A stretch of DNA of 20,337 nt from Candidatus Muproteobacteria bacterium RIFCSPHIGHO2_01_FULL_65_16 (GCA_001785175.1 MFSY01000030.1:8733-29069), one strand, 5' to 3'. Shown: positions 1 through 7,687, counted from the stretch's first letter. Program-made: numbers and translations. Notes: generated by a model not told the origin, from the sequence alone.

Positions 1-1448
1 TACTTAACTAATTCGCGCCCATACAGCGCGATCAGGCGCTTCAACTTCGCGCCGATGTCCTCCGTGAGCTGATCCCATTCGAACCGCCAGCGCCAGTTGC
101 CGCTCGTCGTGCCCGGGGTGTTCATGCGCTGCCCGCGCCCGAGCCCGAGGATGTCCTGCAGCGGAAGCACGGCGAGCCGCGCCACCGACATGAGCGCGGC
201 GCGGATCAGCGGCCACGGCATGGGCTCGTGCCGATAGCCCAGGTATTCGACGACGGCGAGCTGCTTCTCCGGCGGCAGCGCCTCGAACCAGGCGCGCGTG
301 GTGTCGTTGTCGTGCGTGCCGGTGTAGACGACGCAGTCGGCGCTGTGGTTGTGCGGCAGGTACGGGTTGTCGGGACCGCTGTCGAAGGCGAACTGCAGGA
401 TCTTCATGCCCGGGAAGCCGTACTGCTCGCGCAGGGCGTGCACCGCGGGCGTGATGAACCCCAGGTCCTCGGCCACCAGCGGCAGCGCGCCGAGCTCGCG
501 CGTGAGCGCCGCGAACAGCTCCCGCCCCGGGGCCTTCGCCCAGCGCCCGTTCTCCGCCGTCGCCGCGGCCGCCGGGATCTCCCAGCAGGCCTCGAAGCCG
601 CGGAAGTGATCCACCCGGATAAGATCGAAGCGCTGCAATTCCGTCCGCAGGCGGATCGTCCACCAGCGGAAGCCGTCCGCCCGCATGCGTTCCCAGTCGT
701 ACAACGGATTGCCCCAGCGCTGGCCGGTGGCGGAGAAATAATCCGGCGGCACGCCGGCCACCATGAGCGGCTGGCCGGCGGCGTCGAGCAGGAAATATTC
801 CCGGTGCGCCCACACCTCGGTGCTGTCGTGGGCGACGAAGATCGGCATGTCGCCGAAGAGCAGGACGCCGCGCTCATTGGCGTAGGCCTTCAGCTCGCGC
901 CACTGGCGCGCGAAGACGAACTGCTCGAAACGCACCTCCTCGATGTCCGCCGCCAACCGCGCGCGCGCCTGTCCCAGGGCGTCCGGCCCGCGGTCGCGCA
1001 GCGCGGGCGGCCACTCCCACCACGCAAGACCATGGTGCTCCTTGCGCAGCGCCTCGAACAACGCGTAGTCCTCGAGCCAGGCCTGTTCGCTTTCGCGGAA
1101 GGCCTCGTACGCCGCGCGTTCCTCACCGCTCGCGCGCGAGCCGAAGGCGCGGAACGCGTGGTGCAGCGCCTCGCGGCCGTCGCCGGCGGTCGCGGGCTCG
1201 AGCCAGCCCCACTCCCCAATCCGCCCGGGGGACACCAGGCGCGGGTTGCCGGCGTGCGCCGACAGGCAATTGTAGGGCGAGGCGTCGTCGTGGCGGGTGG
1301 GGCCGAGCGGCAACATCTGCCACACGCTGAATCCGGCCTGCGCCAGAAAATCGGCGAACCGGTAGGCATCCGGGCCGAGATCGCCGCCGGGCAGCGAGGT
1401 CGGATGCAGCAGCACCCCGGCGCGGCGTTTGTCTAAAATAGTTTTCAC
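1..1448 (-). CDS. malQ: 4-alpha-glucanotransferase (amylomaltase, GH77), 3' end at window edge
   Basis: MalQ transfers maltodextrin segments between alpha-1,4-glucans and releases glucose, in the cytoplasm. The reading frame is open from a GTG at 1448 to the left edge, giving 482 codons. The last two bases visible (TA) probably begin the stop codon, since the length already matches the family's roughly 480-500 residues. The N-terminus has RRAGVLLHPTSLPGGDLG, then PLGPTRHDDASPYN and SAHAGNPRLV. The three GH77 catalytic acids are visible: D280 in RVDHFRG (nucleophile), E327 in VAEDLG (acid/base) and D380 in GTHDNDT. GTG is chosen because it is the only start that keeps the conserved N-terminus, and it overlaps the stop of a small upstream ORF in a GTGA. 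No strong ribosome site is seen; the bases just upstream belong to a CGCAGAG-type repeat. It is probably the last gene of the glgC operon. Confidence 0.95.
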   Translation of the reverse strand, partial: MKTILDKRRAGVLLHPTSLPGGDLGPDAYRFADFLAQAGFSVWQMLPLGPTRHDDASPYNCLSAHAGNPRLVSPGRIGEWGWLEPATAGDGREALHHAFRAFGSRASGEERAAYEAFRESEQAWLEDYALFEALRKEHHGLAWWEWPPALRDRGPDALGQARARLAADIEEVRFEQFVFARQWRELKAYANERGVLLFGDMPIFVAHDSTEVWAHREYFLLDAAGQPLMVAGVPPDYFSATGQRWGNPLYDWERMRADGFRWWTIRLRTELQRFDLIRVDHFRGFEACWEIPAAAATAENGRWAKAPGRELFAALTRELGALPLVAEDLGFITPAVHALREQYGFPGMKILQFAFDSGPDNPYLPHNHSADCVVYTGTHDNDTTRAWFEALPPEKQLAVVEYLGYRHEPMPWPLIRAALMSVARLAVLPLQDILGLGRGQRMNTPGTTSGNWRWRFEWDQLTEDIGAKLKRLIALYGRELVK

Positions 1449-1543
1449 CACAGAGAGCGCAGAGATTGATTAATCCAGACCATGTGAACCGTCATCGCCG
1501 CATTGATGATCGTTTCCGTCAACCCGTTGATTGCCAGTCCCAT
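1445..1543 (-). CDS. possible small ORF (32 aa) between the GH57 gene and malQ
   Basis: A 32-codon ORF beginning MGLAINGLTETIINAAMTVH lies between the GH57 gene and malQ. Its ATG at 1543 has a GGAG 9 bases upstream, and its TGA overlaps the malQ GTG (GTGA), a pattern typical of translational coupling. The ribosome-site bases and the last codons both fall in inverted CGCAGAG-type repeats, while the middle about 75 bases are unique. The first 23 residues are largely apolar, so a membrane-associated peptide is imaginable, but no family is recognised. It could equally be a chance ORF in spacer DNA, or serve only to deliver ribosomes to malQ, which lacks its own clear ribosome site. Confidence 0.3.
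   Translation of the reverse strand: MGLAINGLTETIINAAMTVHMVWINQSLRSLW
1446..1465 (+). repeat. CGCAGAG-type short-period repeat, plus orientation
   Basis: The bases CACCACAGAGAGCGCAGAGA contain two imperfect 8-9-base copies of a CGCAGAG unit. The copy covers the malQ start codon. It is inverted relative to the copy at 1552-1582, so the pair brackets a unique stretch of about 85 bases. Confidence 0.7.
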
Positions 1544-1551
1544 AGTTCTTT

Positions 1552-1582
1552 TCTCCGCGCCCTCTGCGTTCTCTGCGGTGAA
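1552..1582 (-). repeat. CGCAGAG-type short-period repeat, minus orientation
   Basis: Read on the minus strand this is a CACCGCAGAG start followed by AACGCAGAGG and GCGCGGAG, that is three copies of a 9-base unit. It begins 7 bases after the stop of the GH57 gene. A third copy of this type lies at 10747-10771. Confidence 0.75.
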
Positions 1583-1588
1583 GAACTC

Positions 1589-3289
1589 TTATGCCGCAGG
1601 CTGACCCGGCCGCATCACGCCGCCGTGCAACGGCGCGCCGCGGCCGTGCGCGAACACGTGCGCGAGATACTCCGGCGGCTCGACGCCCAGCAGTTGATAC
1701 AGGTTGGTCAGATGCCGGCGGTAGAGATGCTCGAAGTCGCTCACGGTCGCCGCCGGGTTGTCCGCGCCGAACCACCAGAACCAGTCCGAGCCCTCGCACA
1801 CGGCGAGCTGGCGTTCCGCGCGCGCCAGCTGGTCCGTGCCCAGGCGCGGCGCGGCGGCGTCGAACGCGCGCTTGGCGTCGCCGAGCATGTCCCAGGCGCG
1901 GTTCTTGTCGGGATCGCCGACCCAGGTGGAAAACGTGCCGTACACCCAGCTCCCCGCCACCACCTGCGGCAGGTGCCCGGCGGCGCTGGTCTTGAGACAG
2001 TCGGAGAACGTGGTGAGCTCGATGGCGGGGTGTTGCGCCAGGCGCGCGTACAGGGCGTCGAGGAAATAATAGGCGTTCTCGGGATAGTGCTCCCAGGCGT
2101 TTTCGCCGTCGAGGATCACCGACACCACCCGGTCGGAATGTCCGCGGCAGCAGACGGCGATCTGCTCCAGGTGATGCGTGAAGTTATTCACCGCGTCGTC
2201 GCCGTGCCAGCCGGCGTAGGTGAAGCCGATAAGATCCGACAGGCCGTCGTCGCGGAAGAAACAGGCGATGCCGCCGTCTTCCGGCGCGTAGGGCCGGTAG
2301 AGCCAGGCCTCCTTCATGGCGTGCGGCGCGTGCCCGGAGCGGGCGAGGCTGTGGCGCAGCACGCCTTCGCCGCTCGCGGCCCAGGTGAAGCCGGCCTCCC
2401 GCAGCAGCCTCAGGGTCCGCGCGCTGATCGCGCCCTCGGCCGGCCAGCAGCCCGCCGGGGTGTGGCCGAAGTGCTTGCGGAACGTCTCGATGCCGCGCTG
2501 GATGTGCCAGCGCGCCCGCTCCTCCCCGCCCGGGTAGCGTTCGAGCAGCGGCAGGGACGCGTGCGGCGCGGCCTCGCGCGCGCTGTGGAAATCGAGCAAC
2601 AGGGGGATGATCGGATGCGCGTACGGGGTGACGGACAGCTCCACCCGGCCGGAGCCGGCGAGGCGCGCGTAGCGCGGCAGGATGTTCGTCAGCAGCTCGC
2701 CGATCACGGCCAGCAACTCGCGCCGGTCGTGCAGTGTGTACTGCGCGCCCTTTTCCAGAAGACGCTTCACCCGCGCATCCGTGCGGCGCACGGTCTCGCC
2801 GAGCCAGGCGAGATGATGCCAGGCGAGCAGATCCGCCAGGAACTGATCGCTCAGATAGGACAGGCCGTCGGTGTGGGCGCACAACCACTTGGCCATCTCC
2901 GCCAGACGCCGGTAGGGCGCGAAGCGCTGGATCATGCGCGTCTCGTTGGCGCGCAGGCAGGCCTTGATGAGGCCCAGGCGCGACTCGGCGTCCGCCGGCA
3001 GCGGCGCCGCCAGGGACGCGAGCAGCGGATCGCGGATCGCGCGGCTGTTGCTCAGGAATCCATCCACCTGCCCGGCGTAATCCTCGATCTGTTCCAGCAG
3101 CAGCGGCGCGAGATTGATCACGGCGCGCGCGGACGGATGCGCCTCCAGGTGCGCCGCCATATCCACGTAGTCCTTGATCGCGTGCAGATAGGTCCAGGGA
3201 AGATGATAGGCGCCGCTGATGAGGTCGCGGTACTGCGGCTGATGCATGTGCCAGCAGAGGACGACCTTGAGCCGCGCGTCAGCGGACAT
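1589..3289 (-). CDS. glycoside hydrolase family 57 protein (alpha-amylase/alpha-mannosidase-like, COG1449 type)
   Basis: This 566-residue cytoplasmic enzyme is expected to act on alpha-glucans such as glycogen or maltodextrin, by hydrolysis or transfer. GH57 signatures occur in order: HMHQPQYRD (14-22), [10 protein letters not shown] (221-230), CWPAEGAIS (281-289, with E285 the likely nucleophile), [10 protein letters not shown] (393-402, acid/base region), [17 protein letters not shown] (447-463) and [11 protein letters not shown] (500-510). No signal peptide is seen. The ATG at 3289 lies inside the end of glgC, giving an 11-base overlap. A GGAG stands 7 bases upstream within the glgC coding sequence, so translation is probably coupled. 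The position between glgC and malQ supports a role in glycogen turnover. Exact specificity (amylase, glucanotransferase or other) cannot be read from the sequence. Confidence 0.92.
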   Translation of the reverse strand: MSADARLKVVLCWHMHQPQYRDLISGAYHLPWTYLHAIKDYVDMAAHLEAHPSARAVINLAPLLLEQIEDYAGQVDGFLSNSRAIRDPLLASLAAPLPADAESRLGLIKACLRANETRMIQRFAPYRRLAEMAKWLCAHTDGLSYLSDQFLADLLAWHHLAWLGETVRRTDARVKRLLEKGAQYTLHDRRELLAVIGELLTNILPRYARLAGSGRVELSVTPYAHPIIPLLLDFHSAREAAPHASLPLLERYPGGEERARWHIQRGIETFRKHFGHTPAGCWPAEGAISARTLRLLREAGFTWAASGEGVLRHSLARSGHAPHAMKEAWLYRPYAPEDGGIACFFRDDGLSDLIGFTYAGWHGDDAVNNFTHHLEQIAVCCRGHSDRVVSVILDGENAWEHYPENAYYFLDALYARLAQHPAIELTTFSDCLKTSAAGHLPQVVAGSWVYGTFSTWVGDPDKNRAWDMLGDAKRAFDAAAPRLGTDQLARAERQLAVCEGSDWFWWFGADNPAATVSDFEHLYRRHLTNLYQLLGVEPPEYLAHVFAHGRGAPLHGGVMRPGQPAA

Positions 3290-4556
3290 GATGCAGCTCC
3301 TGACCGAGCATCTCCGGGGTGACCACGGTCACGCCGCCCGGCGTGACATAGAAGCGTTTGGCGTCCTGCTCCGGGTCCACGCCGATCACCGTGCCGTCGG
3401 GTATGACGCAACCCCTCTCGACGACCACCCGGTGCAGGCGGCAGCTGGGCCCGATCGTGACGTCGGGCATGACGACGGAGTCGGTGACATTGCTGAACGA
3501 ATCCACGCGCACGTTGGAAAACAGCAGCGAATGGCGCACCACCGCGCCGGAGAGGATGCAGCCGCCCGAGACCATGGAGTCCACCGCCATGCCGCGCCGA
3601 TCGTCGTCATCGAACACGAACTTGGCCGGCGGCAGTTGCTCCTGGTAGGTCCAGATCGGCCATTCCCGATCGTAGAGATTGAGCTCCGGGGTCACGCCGA
3701 TCAACTCCATGTTCGCCTCCCAGTAGGCGTCCACGGTGCCGACGTCGCGCCAGTAGGCCCGCTGGTCGCCCTGGGGATCACGAAACGGATAGGCCATGAC
3801 CCGGTGGCGGTCAATCAGGGACGGGATGAGGTCCTTGCCGAAATCGTGCGTCGAGCGCGGCGTGTCCGCGTCCCTGATGAGCTGCTCGTACAAGAACGAG
3901 GTGCTGAAGACGTAGATACCCATGCTCGCGAGCGCGTAACCAGGATGGCCCGGCAGCGGCTCGGGCGCCGCCGGCTTCTCGGCGAAACGGACCACCCGGC
4001 CCTCGCTGGTCACGGACATCACGCCGAAGGCGCTCGCCCGCTCGAGCTCGACCTCGATACAGCCGATGGTGACGTCCGCGCCGTGCTCGACGTGGGCCAT
4101 GAGCATGGGACCGTAATCCATCTTGTACACGTGATCGCCCGCCAGGATCAGCACGAAGCTCGGATCGTGGCTACGAATGATATCTATATTCTGGTACACC
4201 GCGTCGGCGGTGCCGGCGTACCACGAGGCCTCGATCCGCTGCTGTGCCGGCAGCAGCTCCACGAACTCACCCAGCTCGCCGCGCAGGAAACCCCAGCCCT
4301 TCTGGATGTGCAGCAGCAGGGAATGGGCCTTGTACTGCGTCAGCACGCCGACGCGGCGGATGCCGGAGTTCATGCAGTTGGACAGGGGGAAGTCTATGAT
4401 GCGGAATTTGCCGCCGAAGGGAACGGCGGGCTTGGCGCGCCATAGCGTCAGGGGCTTGAGCCGCTCGCCGCGTCCGCCGGCCATGATCAGCGCCAGGGTG
4501 TCCCGCGTCAGGCGGCTCACATAACGCGCGGCATGGTGTGCCTTCAGTGGTTGCAC
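3279..4556 (-). CDS. glgC: glucose-1-phosphate adenylyltransferase (ADP-glucose pyrophosphorylase)
   Basis: GlgC makes ADP-glucose from glucose-1-phosphate and ATP, the committed step of bacterial glycogen synthesis. The 425 residues match the usual length. Visible motifs are [12 protein letters not shown] (26-37, nucleotide loop), YAGTADA (113-119), [11 protein letters not shown] (138-148, containing D141) and FAEKP (191-195, with K194 at the glucose-1-phosphate site). A C-terminal left-handed beta-helix carries the regulatory region. The start is GTG at 4556, with a GGGAGAG ribosome site a few bases upstream. Aligned by eye with E. coli GlgC, the fructose-1,6-bisphosphate site lysine K39 is tryptophan here (LTLWRAKPA), so the activator may differ. 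It is the first gene of the minus-strand operon and is divergent from glgA across a hairpin-rich gap. Confidence 0.97.
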   Translation of the reverse strand: MQPLKAHHAARYVSRLTRDTLALIMAGGRGERLKPLTLWRAKPAVPFGGKFRIIDFPLSNCMNSGIRRVGVLTQYKAHSLLLHIQKGWGFLRGELGEFVELLPAQQRIEASWYAGTADAVYQNIDIIRSHDPSFVLILAGDHVYKMDYGPMLMAHVEHGADVTIGCIEVELERASAFGVMSVTSEGRVVRFAEKPAAPEPLPGHPGYALASMGIYVFSTSFLYEQLIRDADTPRSTHDFGKDLIPSLIDRHRVMAYPFRDPQGDQRAYWRDVGTVDAYWEANMELIGVTPELNLYDREWPIWTYQEQLPPAKFVFDDDDRRGMAVDSMVSGGCILSGAVVRHSLLFSNVRVDSFSNVTDSVVMPDVTIGPSCRLHRVVVERGCVIPDGTVIGVDPEQDAKRFYVTPGGVTVVTPEMLGQELHHVR

Positions 4557-4602
4557 TTGCTCTCCCTTCCCGGCGCGGAGCGAGGTTGTGTCCTAACATG
4601 AT

Positions 4603-4757
4603 GCTGAAAAATCCCGTCCCGGACTTTTTCAGCTCGCTCGCCGCGGCGCAGGTCCGCGGCTTGCTCCATTTTTCGAACACATGAGTGTTCGAAAAATGGC
4701 GGTCGGTCCCTCGACCGCACCGCAGGTTGCTGAAAAACGATTTTTTCAGCAACCTGC
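4603..4757. repeat. hairpin-rich intergenic element (REP/MITE-like) between glgC and glgA
   Basis: Five inverted repeats occur in 155 bases: 4603-4611/4625-4633 (GCTGAAAAA arms), 4640-4646/4654-4660 (GCCGCGG), 4666-4680/4685-4699 (perfect 15-base arms with a 4-base ATGA loop), 4699-4705/4712-4718 (GCGGTCG) and 4722-4737/4742-4757 (perfect 16-base arms with a 4-base loop). GCTGAAAAA at 4603 also pairs with TTTTTCAGC at 4742-4750, so the whole block has inverted ends. The flanking genes are divergent, so terminators are not expected here. A degenerate relative lies at 7490-7522. Confidence 0.75.
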
Positions 4758-4770
4758 TAAAAATCCAAGT

Positions 4771-4801
4771 TTCTCATATCAACTGATGATCGCGGTATAA
4801 T
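4771..4801 (+). promoter_or_regulatory. probable glgA promoter
   Basis: An exact TATAAT lies at 4796-4801, about 52 bases before the glgA start. The -35 is poor: TTCTCA at 4771-4776 is the nearest candidate, with a long 19-base spacer, so an activator may be needed. Predicted transcription start is near 4808, almost at the ATG of a 12-codon ORF (4811-4849) that ends 4 bases before glgA. Confidence 0.45.
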
Positions 4802-4853
4802 CCTTGATGCATGTCAAATCCGCGCCGCGGCCAGCCGGCCGAAACCTGACTTC

Positions 4854-6371
4854 ATGAGAGTGCTCTTCGTCGCCAGCGAGGCCCACCCGCTGATCAAGAC
4901 CGGCGGGCTCGGGGACGTCTGCGGCGGCCTGCCGGCCGCGCTGCGCGCCCGCGGCTGCGACGCGCGCGTGCTGCTGCCCGCCTACCGCGACGCCGTGACG
5001 CACGCGGGCGACCTGAAACCGGTGGCGCGGCTCGAGCTACCGCGGCTGGCGGCCCCGGTGACCCTGCTCGAAGGCGTGCTTCCGGGCGCGCGCGTGAAGT
5101 TCTGGCTGGTGCATTTTCCACCCGCCTACGACCGCCCCGGCAACCCGTACCTCAACGCCCACGGCCACGCCTGGCACGACAACGCCGCGCGCTTCGCGCT
5201 GCTCGCGCGCGCCGCGGCGCTGGTCGCGCTCGGCCGCGCCGGCCTCGAGTGGCGGCCGGACATCGTGCACTGCCACGACTGGCAGACGGGGCTGGCGCCG
5301 GCGCTGCTGGCGCAGGAAAGCCCGCGGCCCGCGACCGTCTTCACCATCCACAACCTGTCCTACCAGGGGCTGTTCCCGCACGAGACCTTCACGGCGCTCG
5401 ATCTGCCGCCGCGGCTGTGGTCCCACGAGGCGCTCGAGTTCCACGGTCAGCTCGCCTTCATCAAGGGCGGGCTCGTGTTCGCCGACCGGCTGACGGCCGT
5501 AAGCCCGACCTATGCGCGCGAGATCCGGACGCCCGAGCACGGCCACGGTCTGGAGGGGCTGCTGCGCCACCGCGCGAAATACCTTAAAGGCATCCTCAAC
5601 GGCATAGACGATAAGATCTGGAATCCGGCGCGCGACATGCATCTCGCCAAACGCTACTCCGCGCGCCACCTTGGCGCCAAGGCGGCGAACAAGGCTGCGC
5701 TGCAGCTGGAATTCGGCCTGCCGGACGATCCCGCCGTACCTCTTATCGGCATGGTCGGGCGGCTGGTGCACCAGAAAGGCGTTGATCTCGTGCTCGACGC
5801 GCTGCCGCGGCTGATGGAAATGCCGCTGCAGCTGGCGATCCTGGGCACGGGCGACGCCGGCTACGAGACGGCGCTGCGCGCCGCCGCGGCGCGTTACCGC
5901 GGGCGGCTGGCGGTGCGCATCGGCTACGACGAGGCCCTCGCCCATCGGGTCGAGGGCGGCGGCGACATATTTCTCATGCCGTCGCGCTTCGAGCCCTGCG
6001 GCCTCAACCAGCTCTACAGCCTGCGCTACGGGACCGTGCCGATCGTGCGCCATGTCGGCGGACTGGCCGATACCGTGATTGACGCGACGCCCGGGAACCT
6101 GAAGGCCGGCGCGGCCACGGGCTTTGTGTTCGGCGCGCCGGAACCGCGCGCGCTGACGGCGGCGGTCGGGCGCGCGCTCGCGCTCTACCGTGACCGGCGT
6201 TCATGGAACAGGCTCGCGCGCGCCGGCATGCGCCGGGATTTCTCCTGGCGTCACAGCGCGGCCGAGTATCTCGAATTGTATGCCGGGCTCGTCCGCGCGA
6301 AATCTCCCCGGCACGGACGCAGCACCGGAAAGAGCGGGCGCGCAAAAATCAAAACCGGGAACCGCGGGTAA
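4854..6371 (+). CDS. glgA: glycogen synthase (ADP-glucose type, GT5)
   Basis: GlgA transfers glucose from ADP-glucose to the non-reducing end of alpha-1,4-glucan. The 505 residues show KTGGLGDV at 15-22 (ADP-glucose binding), HCHDWQTGLAP, and the C-terminal catalytic region SRFEPCGLNQLYSLRYG with E380, followed by HVGGLADTV. It is a two-domain GT-B enzyme. The ATG at 4854 puts KTGGL at the usual distance; no Shine-Dalgarno sequence is seen, and a 12-codon ORF ends 4 bases upstream. The last roughly 25 residues are a basic tail (KSPRHGRSTGKSGRAKIK...) beyond the usual family end. The final residues and TAA stop are contributed by a CGCGGATAA-type repeat, suggesting that repeat insertion replaced the original gene end. 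It is divergent from the glgC operon. Confidence 0.96.
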   Translation: MRVLFVASEAHPLIKTGGLGDVCGGLPAALRARGCDARVLLPAYRDAVTHAGDLKPVARLELPRLAAPVTLLEGVLPGARVKFWLVHFPPAYDRPGNPYLNAHGHAWHDNAARFALLARAAALVALGRAGLEWRPDIVHCHDWQTGLAPALLAQESPRPATVFTIHNLSYQGLFPHETFTALDLPPRLWSHEALEFHGQLAFIKGGLVFADRLTAVSPTYAREIRTPEHGHGLEGLLRHRAKYLKGILNGIDDKIWNPARDMHLAKRYSARHLGAKAANKAALQLEFGLPDDPAVPLIGMVGRLVHQKGVDLVLDALPRLMEMPLQLAILGTGDAGYETALRAAAARYRGRLAVRIGYDEALAHRVEGGGDIFLMPSRFEPCGLNQLYSLRYGTVPIVRHVGGLADTVIDATPGNLKAGAATGFVFGAPEPRALTAAVGRALALYRDRRSWNRLARAGMRRDFSWRHSAAEYLELYAGLVRAKSPRHGRSTGKSGRAKIKTGNRG

Positions 6372-6780
6372 ACGCGGATAAGAGAGTCAGAAAGACAAAG
6401 CGACGGCGAAACCACGGATGAACACGGATGGACACAGATAAAGGATCAAGCGACAGAAACGGTGGTACTTCGATCCGTGTTTAAATGAATACGATCCTGA
6501 GCCGCCACGGCGCCAGGGACGCCACGAAAGACTGTTTTTCAGCAATAACAAACTTGGCGCTCTTGACGTTCTGGCGGTTCAATATCTTTTTCAAATCTGC
6601 GTCAATCTGCGAAATCTGCGGATAAAAGAATTGTTCTCTTGGCGTCCTTGGCGGTTCAATATTTTTCTCAAATCTGCGTTCATCTGCGGTTCCAGTGGTT
6701 TTGTTCATGATCCGTGTTTATCCGTGGTTCCCAATTTATTATATCTTCTCTTATCCGCGTTCATCCGCGGTTGCCGTCGC
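6361..6780. repeat. composite short-period repeat cluster, left copy
   Basis: This gap between convergent glgA and the methyltransferase gene is almost wholly repeat. In order it has CGCGGATAA-type (6361-6386), CACGGATGAA-type with a unique core (6391-6483), CGCCA-type in plus (about 6500-6529) and minus (6554-6585), CGCAGATTT-type minus (6594-6629), CGCCAAG-type minus (6630-6658), CGCAGATGAA-type minus (6667-6690), CACGGATAA-type minus (6708-6732) and CGCGGATGAA-type minus (6751-6780). Two sub-blocks recur inverted at 10353-10465 and 10598-10690. No gene or clear terminator is seen here. Confidence 0.85.
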
Positions 6781-7425
6781 TTTTTGTGTCTTTGGGGCAC
6801 GGCGCGGTTTGTTGTTGCGGGCGCGCAGCAGGGTCCAGTAGCCGAGGAGATTCACCGGCACCTTCTCGATAACATCGAGCCCGGTGTCGCGGATGAACTG
6901 CTCGAGCGACAGGTCCGGCCGGAATCCCATCAGTTTCGAGAACGGCGCCATCAGCCGCTCGAGCGCGGCGATCACCGGGCTCGCGTGGTGGAAGTGGTTG
7001 ACGATGTAGAGTTCGCCGCCCGGCGCGCACACGCGGCGCATCTCGTCCACCAGGCGGGTCGGATGCGGAACGACCGAGGCCACGTACATGGCCACCACCT
7101 TGTCGAAGCTGTCGTCGGGGAACTGCATGTGCTCGGCGTCCATGCAGCGCAGCGCCACCACGTGCTCGAGCTGCAGGCGCGCCTTGCGCTCATGGGCGCG
7201 CGCCAGCATCGCGCGCGACAGGTCAATCCCCGTCACCCGCGCGTGACGTGGATAGAGCGGGAGCGAGAGGCCCGTGCCCACCCCGACCTCGAGGATGCGC
7301 TCGCCGGGGCGGCAATTCATGCGCTCGATCACCGCCCGGCGTCCCGGCTGGAACAGCGCCCCGAAATAAAGATCGTAGGTCGGGGCGTAGCGGCGGTAAA
7401 CCTTTTCAATCGCGTCGAGATCCAC
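6751..7425 (-). CDS. class I SAM-dependent methyltransferase, PmtA-like (phosphatidylethanolamine N-methyltransferase type)
   Basis: This 224-residue enzyme probably methylates a lipid head group or other small acceptor using S-adenosylmethionine. It shows YRRYAPTYDLYFG (10-22), SAM motif I LEVGVGTGLS (45-54), GIDLS (66-70), MDAEHMQFPDDSFD (95-108) and a C-terminal VNLLGYWTLLRARNN. The order of these matches Rhodobacter-type PmtA as I remember it, though the substrate cannot be proved. The GTG at 7425 is chosen because an AAGGAG stands 7 bases upstream and homology begins there; upstream in-frame codons look non-coding. The last about 10 residues (ATATADERG) and the TAA stop are encoded by a CGCGGATGAA-type repeat. 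It is convergent with glgA, and its link to glycogen is only positional. Confidence 0.85.
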   Translation of the reverse strand: MDLDAIEKVYRRYAPTYDLYFGALFQPGRRAVIERMNCRPGERILEVGVGTGLSLPLYPRHARVTGIDLSRAMLARAHERKARLQLEHVVALRCMDAEHMQFPDDSFDKVVAMYVASVVPHPTRLVDEMRRVCAPGGELYIVNHFHHASPVIAALERLMAPFSKLMGFRPDLSLEQFIRDTGLDVIEKVPVNLLGYWTLLRARNNKPRRAPKTQKATATADERG

Positions 7426-7489
7426 TTGTACGCTCCTTGTTCTTCGCGGTTGCGGTATTATTACCCGGAATGCGGCCGGTTCCCACAAG

Positions 7490-7522
7490 CAGGATGCTGC
7501 AAAACAAGTTTTTCCGCAACCC
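7490..7522. repeat. degenerate copy of the GCAGGTTGCTGAAAAA hairpin
   Basis: Arms GCAGGATGCTGCAAAA and TTTTTCCGCAACC flank a short loop. They resemble the perfect hairpin at 4722-4757 with several substitutions. It lies between the divergent methyltransferase and DUF4912 genes. Confidence 0.5.
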
Positions 7523-7577
7523 GCCGGGCGCGACGCCCCTTGTGCTCGGATCATGGCGCGCCGATCCGGCGCAAACA

Positions 7578-7618
7578 TTGATTAAAATCAAAACTCCGTT
7601 CCGGCATTTCTTTACAAT
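7578..7618 (+). promoter_or_regulatory. FNR/Anr-type operator with -10 box: class II anaerobic promoter for DUF4912 and branching enzyme
   Basis: TTGAT-TAAA-ATCAA at 7578-7591 is an exact match to the FNR consensus TTGATNNNNATCAA. A TACAAT -10 lies at 7613-7618, putting transcription start near 7625-7626 and the operator centre (7584.5) about 41 bases upstream, the classic class II activation distance. No good -35 is present, as expected for an activator-dependent promoter. The downstream gene starts at 7688 with GGAGG upstream. Confidence 0.7.
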
Positions 7619-7687
7619 TTCCGACTATGGTGGAAGGATGGTGCATGGGAGCGATGCCAACCGGGTCTTCCCGGTGCGGAGGCGATG

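Noticed and set aside
228..1436. 402-codon plus-strand ORF over malQ
   Set aside because: It mirrors malQ, whose catalytic motifs are intact in the minus frame; no family features are seen in the plus frame.
1466..3322. 618-codon plus-strand ORF
   Set aside because: It is antisense to the GH57 gene with intact motifs; its composition is that of a shadow frame.
4722..4757. Perfect hairpin as a rho-independent terminator
   Set aside because: It lies between divergent genes with no transcript expected to end there, and its stem is A/T-rich at the loop side rather than followed by a T-run.
6361..6780. Repeat cluster as a CRISPR array
   Set aside because: Units are 8-10 bases, occur in both orientations, and are not separated by uniform unique spacers; no cas genes are present. 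The same holds for 10271-10771.
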